A stretch of DNA of 64,000 nt, taken from the NCBI GenBank assembly GCA_026184775.1, contig JANCYW010000001.1, positions 186,001 to 250,000 on the forward strand, read 5' to 3'. Shown here in pieces: positions 29,501 to 39,800 of this stretch (positions within the stretch are counted from its first letter, which is position 1; the number at the start of each line of letters is the position of its first letter). The notes beneath the pieces are model-generated. The model did not search any database. It had not been told where the DNA came from and worked only from the letters and a program-made list of their open reading frames with translations. A program made the position numbers and the translations under genes. Origin of the DNA: Cyanidium caldarium (Eukaryota > Rhodophyta > Bangiophyceae > Cyanidiales > Cyanidiaceae).

Positions 29501-29745
29501 GCGTCAAGTCGACGCAATCCACCTCCAGCAGTCGCCGCTCCGCGGTGATGCGCTCGCTGGGCGCGTACCGCGGCGTGACGATGGAGGTGTGTCGCGGTCG
29601 TTACGGACCGTTCATTCGATACGGCACCACCAATGTGCGCATTCCGCGCGCGCTGGACCCGCAGGCGCTCACCTACGACGAGGCGGCGCGACTGGTGGCG
29701 GAAAAGGTGGACGCGGCGGTGCTGACCGCCGACGAACCGGATTGA
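26518..29745 (+). CDS. DNA topoisomerase I, bacterial type IA (TopA)
   Basis: A 1075-residue type IA topoisomerase that relaxes negative supercoils, here most likely in an organelle. The TOPRIM domain (~145-260) has KTLVVVESPAKARTIQKFL and LATDEDREGEAISWHL; the active-site Tyr (~473) is in HITYMRTDSPVLS; SAGRVQSVAL is the usual DNA-gate block. The C-terminus has no zinc fingers but repeated RYGPY-type modules (FVGPYGPYVSNGK, LKFGRYGPYVELG, GYSRWGSYLQYRG, CRGRYGPFIRYG), as in cyanobacterial-like TopA. The N-terminal ~140 residues are a leader with low complexity; Met31 (26608) gives a more typical targeting sequence. Confidence 0.95.
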   Translation: MNGPVAFCLGSTEGSVLRRETGRRRNARRTMSGSAVSFLQRVFPRHSAASLARSVWSGERLKDLRSVARGSARTADGGGGWGVVSAARTRASLAERETPGGSDGIPDLGGASGDVGHETPAASPQSPAGATVAHTNGSDGASKKTLVVVESPAKARTIQKFLPPQYAVDACMGHVRDLPGAAEQIPPQYKSQPWARLGIHIEDDFRPLYVVPTAKKAVVDRLRQRLAECSGLILATDEDREGEAISWHLVELLQPQMPVRRAVFHEITEDAVREAFANCRDIDVNLVKAQEARRILDRLAGFTMSPLLWKKISRGLSAGRVQSVALAMIVERELARLRFKPATFWGVQAVLALPSAAGAPPMQLNTVLHSVRGARIATGRDFDDLTGQLKRQNTDKVLWLDEDKAQSLVSLVQSLPPNAFQVVSVERRTSTRAAPPPFITSTLQQEASRRLRLSAAEVMRVAQRLYENGHITYMRTDSPVLSAQAVQATRQAVTDAFGGDHLAPEGGRAWKKPKRSQEAHEAIRPTGKSFVPPERSGLTAIERRLYEMVYYRTLASEMAPAKVNVTNLVVEGPGELQLRARGRETVFAGWLRALGVDTAAGGTEGGKGTRATGAGTADADAENGDGGATGILPLGVVVREGDRLSAVSAAAESHQTQPPSRFTEAALVKEMESNGVGRPSTYAPTIEMLVERAYVRRAAGSSSSGATLVPTLTAFAVVQLLQRHFPDFVNVSFTSAMEEALDRIARGEGDRTTYLSEYYSGEHGLAATVAAKDSSIDPQEVRQVHLPALEASGTSEPVKVFVGPYGPYVSNGKLASLPKLISPDEVTPERVQRLLALQAADGVLGHDPQSGRPVLLKFGRYGPYVELGGEASVGAANGGDVPAEADMAEEADGNARADIQTRTRVSVPKGMDVTRVDLALALRLLSLPRVVGTHPETEEPIVAGYSRWGSYLQYRGAYTRLRDAPGGTLRALDIGLDEAVQLLAERKVGEATGDGVKSTQSTSSSRRSAVMRSLGAYRGVTMEVCRGRYGPFIRYGTTNVRIPRALDPQALTYDEAARLVAEKVDAAVLTADEPD

Positions 29746-29814
29746 CGGTGGTATTCCCGCACCGCCCGTGCATTCCACCCGTAAAGATTGCCGGTCAGTC
29801 GGTTTATGCGGCTC

Positions 29815-31287
29815 CTACTGGTGCGCTTTGGCGGCGGCGGCGGCGGCGCGAGTCATTGGGCGCGGCGTGGTGCGGGCGGCATAGGCACTGGCATTGCGGA
29901 ACATATCTTGCAGACGCTCGTCGGTGTGGTACTCGAGGATCAAAAAGCCGTCCTGATGCCACGGCACCACACACCCGGTCACCCACTCGTAGGCGCCTGA
30001 GTGGGCGTTCTTGCGACGATACGCGATCGGCTGGGTGATGTCCGGCGCCGCTGCCGCCGGCCGCTCGTTCCAGACGGAGAGCGATGGCGCCGCCAGGCTG
30101 CCGCCGCTGCGCATGCCACGCTCGTGAAAAGGGTCGCTTTGGTAGATGCGCGCCTCCATCAGCACCTGGTGTGCGTGTGCCAGCAGGCGGCCGACGTCCA
30201 CCGGATGCACGGTGGCGAACACGTTCTCCCCGCGGCATCGCCGAAAGACGGCCATTTCAGCCGCTTTCGACATGCCGCCGCCCGTCTGGTCCTCCCTGGC
30301 AGCGCCCGCTGTCTGCCTCGCAGCGTATCGCTGCAGCTCGCGCTCCCAACCGCTGCCGCCGCTGAGCAGCAGAATCGTGCCAGTCGCGTCACAACCCATC
30401 ACGCACACGCCCGCATCGTTCACCGCCTCGTCGTCGCCCTGTGTGAACAGCTCCACCGACCCGAACAGCCAGTCGTTCAGGATGAGGCCAATCCACAGCA
30501 CCCAACGCACGCGCTGGTCGCCGCACACCCGCCGCAGCCGCATCACCTGACAGCACGGCCGGTGCCGGTCGGTGCGCTCCGGCCACGCCCGCATCATCCG
30601 CGACAGCGTGTCCTGCACGCGCGGCACGTCATCGTCGTGCACGTTGAACCACACCGACAACCCTAACAGGTCGGAGCGTTTGCGTCCGTACAGTTTCTCC
30701 ACGTCGCCGAACACCTCCAGCAGTCGGCCGCTGGCCGACGAGAGACGCACCACCGCCAGACGGCTGGCCAGCAGCGCGTGCAGCGCGATGGGACCGATAC
30801 ACGCCTCCGCGTGCGGCACCTGCGGCGCGTACTGGAACACGCTGCGGAACCAGTGCGCGAAAGCCGGATGCCGAAAGATGGCCTCGGCACCGAGCGGCAT
30901 CGACGAGGGCGGCGACAAGCCGGGAGCATCGGTCGGCGCCACTGCAGACACCTCCGAACCGTCCACCTTGGCCTGATTGGGAGTAGGGGCGGTGGCGTCG
31001 TCGTTCGACACTTCCGCGAAACGCACTCGCTTGGGTATGCCCGCAGGCGAGTGGTTGTTGAACACCGCCACGGCCTCGTCGTACGCCTTCACCAACCAGG
31101 TTATGGCGTCGGCCGCCTCATCGACCAACTCGTCGGAGGAGTGCGTGGCCCATTCGCGCCGCGACAAGCTGAATCGCTCCCGAAACGAAGTGAGCGCGTG
31201 CACCAGGCGACGGCGTGCCTCGGCCGACAGTCGGTCAGGAGAGAATGGGGTCGTCGTCATCGTCGTCGACTTTTTCCGCCGCACCAT
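29815..31287 (-). CDS. PAS-domain-like protein
   Basis: A 490-residue protein from the ATG at 31287; the frame stays open to 31383 but that part translates a CA repeat into Cys-Val. A PAS-like stretch is visible in the middle (LEVFGDVEKLYGRKRSDLLG, then FNVHDDDVPRVQDTLSRMM), matching the PAS pattern of a fold strand, a ligand pocket and an HPDD-like turn. A second related unit may follow (AVNDAGVCVMGCDATGTILL, then ENVFATVHPVDVGRLLAHAH). No kinase, bHLH or cyclase domain is attached. A signalling or transcription-related scaffold is possible; the ligand is unknown. Confidence 0.72.
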   Translation of the reverse strand: MVRRKKSTTMTTTPFSPDRLSAEARRRLVHALTSFRERFSLSRREWATHSSDELVDEAADAITWLVKAYDEAVAVFNNHSPAGIPKRVRFAEVSNDDATAPTPNQAKVDGSEVSAVAPTDAPGLSPPSSMPLGAEAIFRHPAFAHWFRSVFQYAPQVPHAEACIGPIALHALLASRLAVVRLSSASGRLLEVFGDVEKLYGRKRSDLLGLSVWFNVHDDDVPRVQDTLSRMMRAWPERTDRHRPCCQVMRLRRVCGDQRVRWVLWIGLILNDWLFGSVELFTQGDDEAVNDAGVCVMGCDATGTILLLSGGSGWERELQRYAARQTAGAAREDQTGGGMSKAAEMAVFRRCRGENVFATVHPVDVGRLLAHAHQVLMEARIYQSDPFHERGMRSGGSLAAPSLSVWNERPAAAAPDITQPIAYRRKNAHSGAYEWVTGCVVPWHQDGFLILEYHTDERLQDMFRNASAYAARTTPRPMTRAAAAAAKAHQ

Positions 31288-31602
31288 ACCCTCCGCTGCG
31301 CTGAGACAAACGCCAAACCGCAAAACTCGCAATACAGTCCCGTTGCGCGCCACCAAGGCGCACACACACACACACACACACACACCTCGCCACCCGCGTC
31401 AACCCCTAGCACCGGTGCACGATGCCCGGTCGCTCATCGCCCGTCGACCTCGCGCCTCACTCCGCACACGCGGACGCGCGCGCGAGACACGACATCCATC
31501 AGCGCGCGCGGACGCGATGCGCATCCAGACCGGGAAGCAGCAGCAGCAGCAGCAGCAGTTCGCGGCAGACCACTCGGGCATCACGTTGCGCGAAACAGAG
31601 GT
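31288..31602. other. Divergent intergenic region with CA microsatellite
   Basis: About 315 bases between the PAS-like protein start and the next plus-strand gene. It contains (CA)n at 31361-31385 and a CAG-type repeat at about 31538-31558. Presumed shared promoter region. Confidence 0.5.
31361..31385. repeat. (CA)n microsatellite
   Basis: Twenty-five bases of alternating C and A between divergent genes, about 75 bases upstream of the PAS-like protein start. Confidence 0.9.
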
Positions 31603-32148
31603 ATGGAGACAGAGATGGCGGTCCATTCAGATGGCAACGATACAGAATCTCTACCGCCGCCCGACGACTTGCACCTCCTTCGACAACACGCTCACGGCTA
31701 TGCTGGCCTCGCGGACGCCTCCGCCCCGTCCGACGACCTCGATGGCGACGACGAGCGCCGTGTGCCGTCTCGAGAACACGACGGCGTGCTGTTGCCGATG
31801 GGTGTGGACGCCATGCATGTCGGTTCGCTGCGCGGCACCTTGGAGGGTGGTGTGCTCGAGCGCCTCGATGAGCTGGAACGCCGCGAGCACCATCTGACCG
31901 TCGAGGAGCAACGTCGGGTGGCTGTTCGGCGCGCTCGGGGTGCGCGCACCGGTTGGAAGCGCGGATTCCTCGTCCGCCGTTCCCCGCCGGCATCGGCAGC
32001 GACACCTTCTATCGCGCGTCTGGGTGAGAGTGGTGAGAGCCGGCACATCACCGCCCAGCTGCATCCGGTAGAGGTGGACGATCCGCCGCGACCGGTGTCC
32101 CGGTTCCGTCGACGGCGACAGGTGGCCGCTGCGGACACACCCCGCTAG
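31603..32148 (+). CDS. Hypothetical protein, 181 residues
   Basis: Chosen start METEMAVHSDG at 31603; the frame is open further upstream, where it is the antisense of the PAS-like gene. The N-terminal half is acidic (SDDLDGDDERRV) and the C-terminal half basic (GARTGWKRGFLVRRS, then VSRFRRRRQ), with a helix-forming LERLDELERREHHLTVEEQRRV between. No family is recognised. A helical core flanked by charged tails would suit a nucleic-acid- or chromatin-associated protein, but this is weak. Placement between two divergent/convergent neighbours without other candidates supports it. Confidence 0.5.
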   Translation: METEMAVHSDGNDTESLPPPDDLHLLRQHAHGYAGLADASAPSDDLDGDDERRVPSREHDGVLLPMGVDAMHVGSLRGTLEGGVLERLDELERREHHLTVEEQRRVAVRRARGARTGWKRGFLVRRSPPASAATPSIARLGESGESRHITAQLHPVEVDDPPRPVSRFRRRRQVAAADTPR

Positions 32149-32203
32149 CAGCATGCACGCTCACTCCCTGACCGGCACGATGTTTACCACTCCCGCTTAT
32201 CGA

Positions 32204-35200
32204 CTAGGCATGCCCGGCTTGCAGGAAGCGCTGCAGCGCCTCATACTCGTCGACACCACCGGTGTTGCGCATCTCCATCGCGATGCGCTGCATGAGGCGC
32301 GGGTCTGCCTGCGCGAACGCTTCCCGTGCGGCGCGGGCCGGCTCGGCCTCCAGGTACTCGTCTATGGCGGTCACCTGGCGCGCCAACGCCAGCGTCACCT
32401 CCTCCGACGACACCTGCTTCAGCAGAGCATGATGGTTGCGCAGCGCCCCCACCAGCAGCTCCACCACCGCGTTGGCCTCTTCGGTGTCCACTTGCAGCGG
32501 CAGGTACGCCAGCACGGCCGGCAGCGTCTCGCGTGGTCGCAAACACTGCGGTTGGTGCAGAGCAACGCGCAACAGTGCCGAGGCGGCGTTGTCAGCGGCC
32601 TCCTCGCTGGCGTCATCCTCGCGCGCCGCCTGGTGCCGCACCATGTGCTCCAGCGCGGCGATCACCGGGTGCGCGCCGCACAGCGTGCTGAACAGCCCCG
32701 CCTCGCACCGCTGCGCACTCATACCGATGCCGTACGCGGCCGCCTGGCGCACTTCCGCCTCGGCGTCGTTCAAGTACAGCGCGAACGCCGGGAACACCTG
32801 TTGAATGTACGCCTGGCCGCGCTCGCCGCCGTGCGCGATCCAGTACGCCCACGCGCACAGGCCGGCGCGTCGCTCCGCCGCCGGGCGCTCCTGCGCCAGC
32901 ATCGACGCGAACAGCTGCGCCAGCGAGGTGGCCGTCGCGGCCGCCGCCGGCGTCGCCACTGCCGCGCCGCTCCCAGCAGCCGTTGTCGTCGCCTCCCCGG
33001 CCGCCGCATGTTCCTCGGACGCGGCGGTCGGCTCCAGCATCGCCTCAAAGGCGACAACGAATCCGGTGGCCCCGGCGTTGACCAGTGCACTGCGCACCAC
33101 ATCGGCGCACTCGGACAGCACCGCGTCATCCCACTCGTCGGCCTCCTCCAAATTCTGCAGCTCGTCCTCGTCAATCTCGCTGTCTTCCACGCGCGTCAAC
33201 AGCCGCTCGCGCACCCGCTCCTCGCGCTCTTTCAGCATGTCGATCAGAAATCGCGCCACGTCCAGGCACGTATCCGCTTGGAGTACGGCCGGCCCGGCGC
33301 GCTCCAGGATGGAACCGACCGCCTCGATCATGTGCGACTGCACCTCCACCTCGGGCTCGTCGCGCGCCGCCGCACACACCTTGGGCAGCAGGTACGCCAT
33401 CAGCTCGCGCACCGCGGCCACCGCCTGCTGCGGCTGTCCGGCGCGCTCAAAGTGGTCTTTGGCGCAGGTCACCAGCTCCGGCATGGTGTTGGCGGCGTAC
33501 TGTCGACACATGTCCTGGTACCAAAACGTCAGATTGTCCACGGTGATCTGCGTCAACTGTTCCAGGTAGGGGAACAGCGCCCCCTTCAGGTCCGACATGA
33601 ACGACGACAGGATCGACATGGCGGTGGATCGGTCCTCCAGCGCCGACGTGCGAATGCCGATCTTTTTGTCGCCAAACTCCACCGTCGCGAAGCCGTCTTC
33701 AGACGGCGCGTTGGCGTCGGTGGTGTTGCCGCTGCCGCCGGCCGCTGTTGCTGCCGCGGCCGCACTCCCCACCAGGCCGTCGCCGTTCTCGTCGGCGTCG
33801 CCGCCGGGGAACACCTGAATGTCGGGCTTGTGGCTGGCGGTCTCGCACAGCGCCGGCATCACATACGGCAAATAGGGCACGAAGCGCTCGCCGAGGCTCT
33901 TGCAGATGCGCGCATACGCCTGCATCATGTAACCGATCTGCGGGTCGTCCGGTTCGAACTGCATGCTACGCTGATTCTCCACCAGAATCTGCATCACTTC
34001 GTCGGCGTCGGCGCCGAAACGATCACCACCGACCGCCACCCCGATCAGGGTGATGCACTCCATGGTCTTGCCACGCATCAGGCGCATGCGCTTGTCGCCG
34101 CCGGTGCTCTGCCGCAGCAGACCTTTGAGCGGCGGCATGAACGACTCGTAGTACTTTTCAAACGCCGTATCGACACAGCCGGCCACCGCCGCTACCGCGG
34201 TCATCGCCTGCTCCTGCGCCAGGCGCGAGTTGCTGTTCAGCAATGTCATCAGCTTGGCGACCAACGTGTCCAGATACGGCGTCACTGCGGACGCGCTGGC
34301 CTCGTCGCAAAAGTTGATGAGCGCGGCGGCGGCATGGCTCCGCACCCGGTGACAGCTGTCATCCATGGCGGATACCAGCGCAGGCACCACCATTGCGTGA
34401 TACTTGCGCTGCAGCACCCCGCCGAAATCGGTGCTCATCTGTCCCATACAATTGATGGCCGCCCAGCGCACCCGCGGGTGCGGATCGGAGAAGCGCCCTA
34501 GCACCAGATTGAGCACCTCGCCCAGCTGCGACTCCATCTGCTTGCGACAGCCCTCGCCGATCTGATTGATGGTCATCACCGCCGCATGTCGGTAGCGCCA
34601 GTCGTCGCGTTGTTGCAGAAACTGCTGCACCAGCTGCGACGCCGCCGGCAGCACCGTCTTGCCGCCCAGCGCCAGCGCGATGCGGTCGATGGCGCCCTGC
34701 CCGGCGTCCGCGTTGCTGTAGTCGTCGTTCTCCTCCTCGCCGCCGCCCTCGGTGCTCACCACCGAGTCGGTGGTGTACCACTCCTGCTTGTCCTCGATCT
34801 CGGTCATCATCTTCATGCAGATGGAGATCACCTGATTGCGGAACTGCGGCAGGCGGCGGCACGGGCCGCGCAACTGCTCTGCACACACCGTGAGAAACTC
34901 TAGTGCCACTTGCCGCGTCTCGTCCTCCAGCGCGTCGCTGCTGGCGATTTGCACCATGGCGTCGACCACGGCGCCGAGCTGGGCGCGGAAGAACGCTGGC
35001 TCACCCTGCGCCACCTCGATCAGTTCCTCGATCATTTTGCGGGTATCATCCTCATCAAATGCACTCAGCGAGAAACTGACGGCACCCAGGACACCGGGTA
35101 TCAGGTCGGTGAACTTGAGGCACACCTTGTTCTCCGCCACCAGCAGCAGCGCCCGCAGGGCGGCCACGGCGTTGGTGCGCACCTCCGGATCAGCATCACT

Positions 35201-35839
35201 CAGCGCGGCCGACAGCACCTCGTGCAGCGGCAGCAGGTGCGGTTCCAGCGCATCCTCATCCAAGTAGTCGATCAGGCTGGAGAGCAAGTACAGGCCGGCA
35301 GCGCGCTGCCGCGCCGCCTCGCTCTTGGCGAGCGCATACACCGCCGGCAACAGCTCCGGCCAGGGCGCCACCCGCCGGTCAGCCTCGTCGCCCTCGGCCG
35401 GTGTGCTGGGCACCGCGCACACCAGCGCCATGCCGCCCAGTGCGGCCACCACCGCGCACAGTTTGCGCAGCTCGGACGACAGGTACTCTTCCTGCACACT
35501 CTGTAGCGCCGTCAGCGCGCGATCACGGCAGCGCGCCAACAACTCCAACGCACCACGCTCCAGCGCCGCCGAGTCCAGCGCCACCACGCGCTGGCGCAGA
35601 ATCACCGCCGCCGACGAACGCACCGGCGACGCCGCCACCGCGTCGGCCACGCCCAGCGCCGCCGCCGGCGCCGTGCTCAGGTACGACAACGCGTCGTACA
35701 GTTCCAACGGGTTGCCCGAGGCCAACGCGTCCAGCTCAGACTCGCCCGCCCGGATCGTGGTCGTGTCCGAGGTTTGCAGCTGGCGCAGCAGCTGCGCCAC
35801 CTGCGAAGTCAGGGGCGGGACGGCGTCTTGACGATTCAT
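32204..35839 (-). CDS. Importin-5 / Kap121-type karyopherin beta
   Basis: A 1211-residue all-helical HEAT-repeat protein (family ~1100). Importin-5/RanBP5/Kap121 imports ribosomal proteins and histones into the nucleus. The HEAT units near HPRVRWAAINCMGQMSTDFG, then VVPALVSAMDDSCHRVRSHA, and KYYESFMPPLKGLL followed by LRGKTMECITLIGVAVGGDRF are hallmark IPO5 segments, and an acidic stretch (DSEIDEDELQNLEEADEW) corresponds to the Ran/cargo-binding acidic loop. The start at 35839 (MNRQDAVPPL) is chosen because upstream residues are Pro/Ser-rich leader. A minus-strand TATAAA lies ~135 bp upstream. Confidence 0.95.
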   Translation of the reverse strand: MNRQDAVPPLTSQVAQLLRQLQTSDTTTIRAGESELDALASGNPLELYDALSYLSTAPAAALGVADAVAASPVRSSAAVILRQRVVALDSAALERGALELLARCRDRALTALQSVQEEYLSSELRKLCAVVAALGGMALVCAVPSTPAEGDEADRRVAPWPELLPAVYALAKSEAARQRAAGLYLLSSLIDYLDEDALEPHLLPLHEVLSAALSDADPEVRTNAVAALRALLLVAENKVCLKFTDLIPGVLGAVSFSLSAFDEDDTRKMIEELIEVAQGEPAFFRAQLGAVVDAMVQIASSDALEDETRQVALEFLTVCAEQLRGPCRRLPQFRNQVISICMKMMTEIEDKQEWYTTDSVVSTEGGGEEENDDYSNADAGQGAIDRIALALGGKTVLPAASQLVQQFLQQRDDWRYRHAAVMTINQIGEGCRKQMESQLGEVLNLVLGRFSDPHPRVRWAAINCMGQMSTDFGGVLQRKYHAMVVPALVSAMDDSCHRVRSHAAAALINFCDEASASAVTPYLDTLVAKLMTLLNSNSRLAQEQAMTAVAAVAGCVDTAFEKYYESFMPPLKGLLRQSTGGDKRMRLMRGKTMECITLIGVAVGGDRFGADADEVMQILVENQRSMQFEPDDPQIGYMMQAYARICKSLGERFVPYLPYVMPALCETASHKPDIQVFPGGDADENGDGLVGSAAAAATAAGGSGNTTDANAPSEDGFATVEFGDKKIGIRTSALEDRSTAMSILSSFMSDLKGALFPYLEQLTQITVDNLTFWYQDMCRQYAANTMPELVTCAKDHFERAGQPQQAVAAVRELMAYLLPKVCAAARDEPEVEVQSHMIEAVGSILERAGPAVLQADTCLDVARFLIDMLKEREERVRERLLTRVEDSEIDEDELQNLEEADEWDDAVLSECADVVRSALVNAGATGFVVAFEAMLEPTAASEEHAAAGEATTTAAGSGAAVATPAAAATATSLAQLFASMLAQERPAAERRAGLCAWAYWIAHGGERGQAYIQQVFPAFALYLNDAEAEVRQAAAYGIGMSAQRCEAGLFSTLCGAHPVIAALEHMVRHQAAREDDASEEAADNAASALLRVALHQPQCLRPRETLPAVLAYLPLQVDTEEANAVVELLVGALRNHHALLKQVSSEEVTLALARQVTAIDEYLEAEPARAAREAFAQADPRLMQRIAMEMRNTGGVDEYEALQRFLQAGHA

Positions 35840-35973
35840 GGAGGGAGGCGGGTCAGGCCTTCCAAAGTGGGGAAACGAGGGGAAGGGGGGAGTGGGCGAC
35901 GATGACAGCAGGCCGCAGAGCGGAGGCGGCAGGCGACGCTGCTGCAAGAGACTTGCGGGTGGAGACGTGCCTC

Positions 35974-35979
35974 GTTTAT
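35974..35979 (-). promoter_or_regulatory. TATA-like box of the importin gene
   Basis: TATAAA on the minus strand in the context CCTTATAAACG, ~135 bp upstream of the chosen importin start. Position and orientation fit a core promoter, but the motif is short. Confidence 0.45.
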
Positions 35980-36137
35980 AAGGAGGCCGAAGCGTTACGA
36001 CTGTGCAGTTGGCGCCGAGCAAGCCGCGGCCGTGCCGCGCGGAGTTCGGGAAAGATTCCACCGAGATGAGTCAAACTTTCACGGAAGGAAGGGCAGGGAA
36101 CTTGGGCAGTCTCGCCATCGCCTCGATGCCCTCGCAT

Positions 36138-36650
36138 TCACGCCGGCTCCGACCACTCCAAACGTATCACTTGCGACCTGCCATCCTCATCGGCCACTGG
36201 CACCAGCGAGCGGTGCACGCGGCTGCCACCGCAAACCTCGGTGTTCCACACCAGATCCTCACAGGATGTCATCCCCTCCGATTCCTGGCGACTTACTCGT
36301 CGTCGAAACAGTTCCCGCCAATTAGCACACCGCTTCGCAAACGTCCACACCTCGTACAGCGTGGTGAAGATGGCGTGCGCCCCGCGCAACGCGGACTCGC
36401 CGAACAGACTCGCTTCGTGCGCAAACGCGGTGATCCGATAGTACGCCCGGCCCGACAGCGCCAGCACCTCGTTGACTGCCACCAAACTCGGGCCCGTCAC
36501 CGCCGCCGCGCCCAATAGCACGCTCTCCGTGCGCACGCTCACCTCGCACAGCAGCCGCACCAAGTGGAGCGACGTCATCAGGAGGGCCATGAACCGTGGA
36601 ACGTACAAAACCGTGCGCACCGAGTACCTAACCGTGTCCGTCACTGCCAT
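36138..36650 (-). CDS. Hypothetical helical/membrane-associated protein
   Basis: A 170-residue protein from the ATG at 36650 (open to 36749). Hydrophobic helices dominate the first ~100 residues (VRTVLYVPRFMALLMTSLHL, then ESVLLGAAAVTGPSLVAVNE), then an aromatic stretch (HAIFTTLYEVWTFAKRC) and a polar tail. No family is recognised. It could be a small membrane or organelle protein. The amphipathic layout is unlike a random shadow frame, and no better ORF occupies the interval. Confidence 0.5.
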   Translation of the reverse strand: MAVTDTVRYSVRTVLYVPRFMALLMTSLHLVRLLCEVSVRTESVLLGAAAVTGPSLVAVNEVLALSGRAYYRITAFAHEASLFGESALRGAHAIFTTLYEVWTFAKRCANWRELFRRRVSRQESEGMTSCEDLVWNTEVCGGSRVHRSLVPVADEDGRSQVIRLEWSEPA

Positions 36651-36867
36651 GAATGTTAAAGTGGCTTGAGCAGGGAATCCTGTGGGCGGTGGGAGGTTTG
36701 AGAGATCATCGGCGCCCCGCGACCCTGCCGCTCTTTTTCCGCCGTCCAACCCGATTCGCTCTCCGGCAAATCTCTGGCCGTTTGGCCTCCGAAGTGTCCA
36801 TCATCCTCCCGTGCACTGGGCACATCCCACGCCTCTGTCCTCTCACCTCAGAGAGGCAGCCACCCCA

Positions 36868-39800
36868 TAATTGTGGCGGAACGTATTCCTCAACCGGACG
36901 GGCGCCCGGAGATGAGCGAATGGGCGCGTCTCCGCAAGGAGCGCAAGCACGAGAACATGCTCAGGCGTCTGCTCCGATTGTGGAAGGACCGTTCCAGGGC
37001 GCCCGGCGCAAGTTGACCGACGTCCAGCTGTTGACGGCGTACCGCAGGTGGAAAACCCAGTTTCAGGGCCTGAGAGGGGCGTTTGGCATGTTGTGGGCGA
37101 AGTTGCGCGGCCCGTTCTACGTGCTGGGGTGTCGGTCGAGACGGTGGTGATGGACTTGTCGGCGGCCGCCGAGGGCACCATCTTCACCAACGCGGAGTGG
37201 GTGCAGCGGTTCGATGAACATGAGGTGCCGCACGGTAACAAGCCGAACGCCTATACCCTGCTTATGCAGGCTCTGGGTGCGCGGCTCATCAAGCCGGCGG
37301 ACGTGGTGGCCACCCTAGAGGCGCGTGCCCGGGAGTTGGGGTAGAGCGCACCCAACGTGGTGGTGAGCGAACTCAAGTGACAACCGCCGTTGTCGTTGGA
37401 GTTGCCGGGAATACGCCACTACGCCGAATGCCAACTGTGGCACATGTTGCCGCTGGAGGGCCACTACAACTCTCTGGTGTGGGGTCACGACAGACTGTTG
37501 CTGCGGGCGCTGCGTCAGCAGCTCATCAGCGTGGCGGAATTTTCGGTGAACTTTTTGGGGTCCGATGCCGGACAAGTCTTCTGAGGATGGTGAAACTACC
37601 TCGACCACCGAGCCACAGTTATCGCCATCGTCTTCAGAAGGCACCTGCCACACCACCACCCAGCTGCGGGAGATGTTGGCACAGAGGGGTGGGCACTGCG
37701 GTCCCAAACGCCGACCACGACACGGTGTTGCTGAAGGCGTTCCGGGGCGGTCTGGTGGCCGTGGAGGATCTGCTGGTGGAACCGTTGCAACAGTTGCCAT
37801 CGGTGCGGGCGCTGCAAGAGGGCGACCCGCTCACCACCGCGTCGCTGCAACAGCTGTTGCGCGATCACCACATCGAGTCTGAGAATGGCATGGATTACGA
37901 CCGCCTGGCCAAGCTGGCGGTGCGCGAGGGCATCGCGATGCGGCGCCAGCTGCAGAACCGCAAACCGCAGCCGGAGCGTCGGCGCGACCCGACGCACCTG
38001 GAGCGGCTGTTGGACGAGGTGGCGCAGCAATTGGCCGCGCGGGGCATACGGGAAGCGGGTGAGCGAGAGAAGATGGAGGAGGGACCGCCGCAGCAACAAC
38101 AACAGTGAGAACAGCGGAGACGGCAGCGTGGACTGGGGTACATACGCCAGTACCGTCGCGGCGTCTACTACATCGATCGGCAGCTGTATCGGATGCTGCA
38201 GCAGGGGGGCGCGGCGGAGGGGATGAATGTGCACGACCCGCGCCCGCTGTGGATGCAGAGTTGTCTGCAGGCGCACCTGCTCATCCTGGCGGAAGCGGTC
38301 GCCGAGATGACCCCCGCGCAGCGCAACGCCACGACGGAGACACAGCGCGAGGCGCCCGTGCCCCAGGGCGTGTACTACCCGTCGCGGGAGTTGGTGGGGG
38401 CGTTGCTGGCCATCGGGGTCAGGTTGCGGCCGCGGATGCGTCGCGCTGATTTGTCAGCGCTGGCGCCGCGGTATCACCTGATCAGCGAGGCGGATGAGGC
38501 GACACGTTTTGGTGGATATTACCACGGAGCGCCGCTGTCGGATGTGGTGGCGCAGCCGCAACCCACAATGGCCAACGGGCGGGTGCTGGCGGTGGCCAAG
38601 GCGCACAAGCTGGCGCTGGCGACGGTGCTGCCCGACACCGACACGCCGGGGATCATCGAGGACGCGGTGCAGCGCATGAATCTGCTGTGGGGGCATGGGA
38701 TGCCTCGGCGTACTATTACGCGGTGCACTGTCTGGAGAAGGGGCGGGAGTTGCCGTCGTTGACCCGCAACTTTTACGTGGCGGCACTGTATGCGGTGTCG
38801 CGGGAGGGTCCGCCGTATGATCCGCCGACTGGGAAGTGCCATCCGTCGGATCTGCAGCTGGCGGCGAAGGCGCTCTTCGACGCCGAGTACAAGGAGACGA
38901 TGCAGGAGGATGCCGAGTCGGATGCGAAGCCGGAGCTGATGTCGCGAGGGAGACTCAACTCAATCATTCAGTTTGAGGCCGAGCAACTGGCGGTGAACGC
39001 GGAGAACAACTTTCGGGAGCACTTGGTGGAGCACCCGTGCCTCCTGGTGGAGGTGCACTTCCAGGTGTCGGAGCTGGTGAAGCAGGTGTAGAGCAACCCG
39101 CATCTGTCGCAGACGCAGAAGAAGCAGCGGGTGGCGGCGACTCGGGCCAAGTTCTGCGACGTCAAAATCGACGTGTTGCAGGTGCCCAGCGGCAATTGGA
39201 GGCGAAGACCCAGCCGCCCGAGGCGCCAACGACGACCACTCCCACCGCCACCTCTTCAACTTTTCCAGGCGATATCCGGGCTGGCGCAGCGGCGTCTGGC
39301 GGCGCTACAGACTTGCGGCGATGACGACGACACCGCGATGACCGTGGAGGCGACAGCGCGCCCGGCCCGACCCACTCGGGCATACCGCAACGCCGCGTAT
39401 TTCGCCGACCGGATGGTGGACGAGCTGGTGCGCCGCCGGCAGGAACGCCCAGGCGCCCTCCCCCCGAGGGCGTGACTGTTGAGCGCCTGCGCGACGACCT
39501 GGCTGCACTGCTACACCACCTGATGGTGGGTGCACTGCAGGACGCTCTTTGGGAGTTGAAGTTGCGGGCGGCCTATCAGGGACCCCTCATTCAGGAGATC
39601 AAGGACATCATGTGTTGGGGTCGCGGCTTCGACCTGGACCACCGGGACTTTCGGGCCGGTCCGGCAGCTGACCCGCGCTACCTGTTCCGCCACATGGTCC
39701 GCACCAACGGGGTGTCGGTGTCGATCAGGCTGGTGCGTCGCGACATGCGGGAGGCGACGCGGGTGCGACAGCGCCGGCGTGGCCCCAAACCGGTGCCGCC

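Noticed and set aside
30778-31602. Upstream part of the plus-strand frame that ends at 32148
   Set aside because: It is antisense to the PAS-like gene and reads as repetitive His/Arg shadow; the gene is taken to start at 31603.
32153-34501. 782-residue plus-strand ORF
   Set aside because: It is the exact antisense of the importin-5 gene and is rich in His/Arg/Leu as expected of a shadow.
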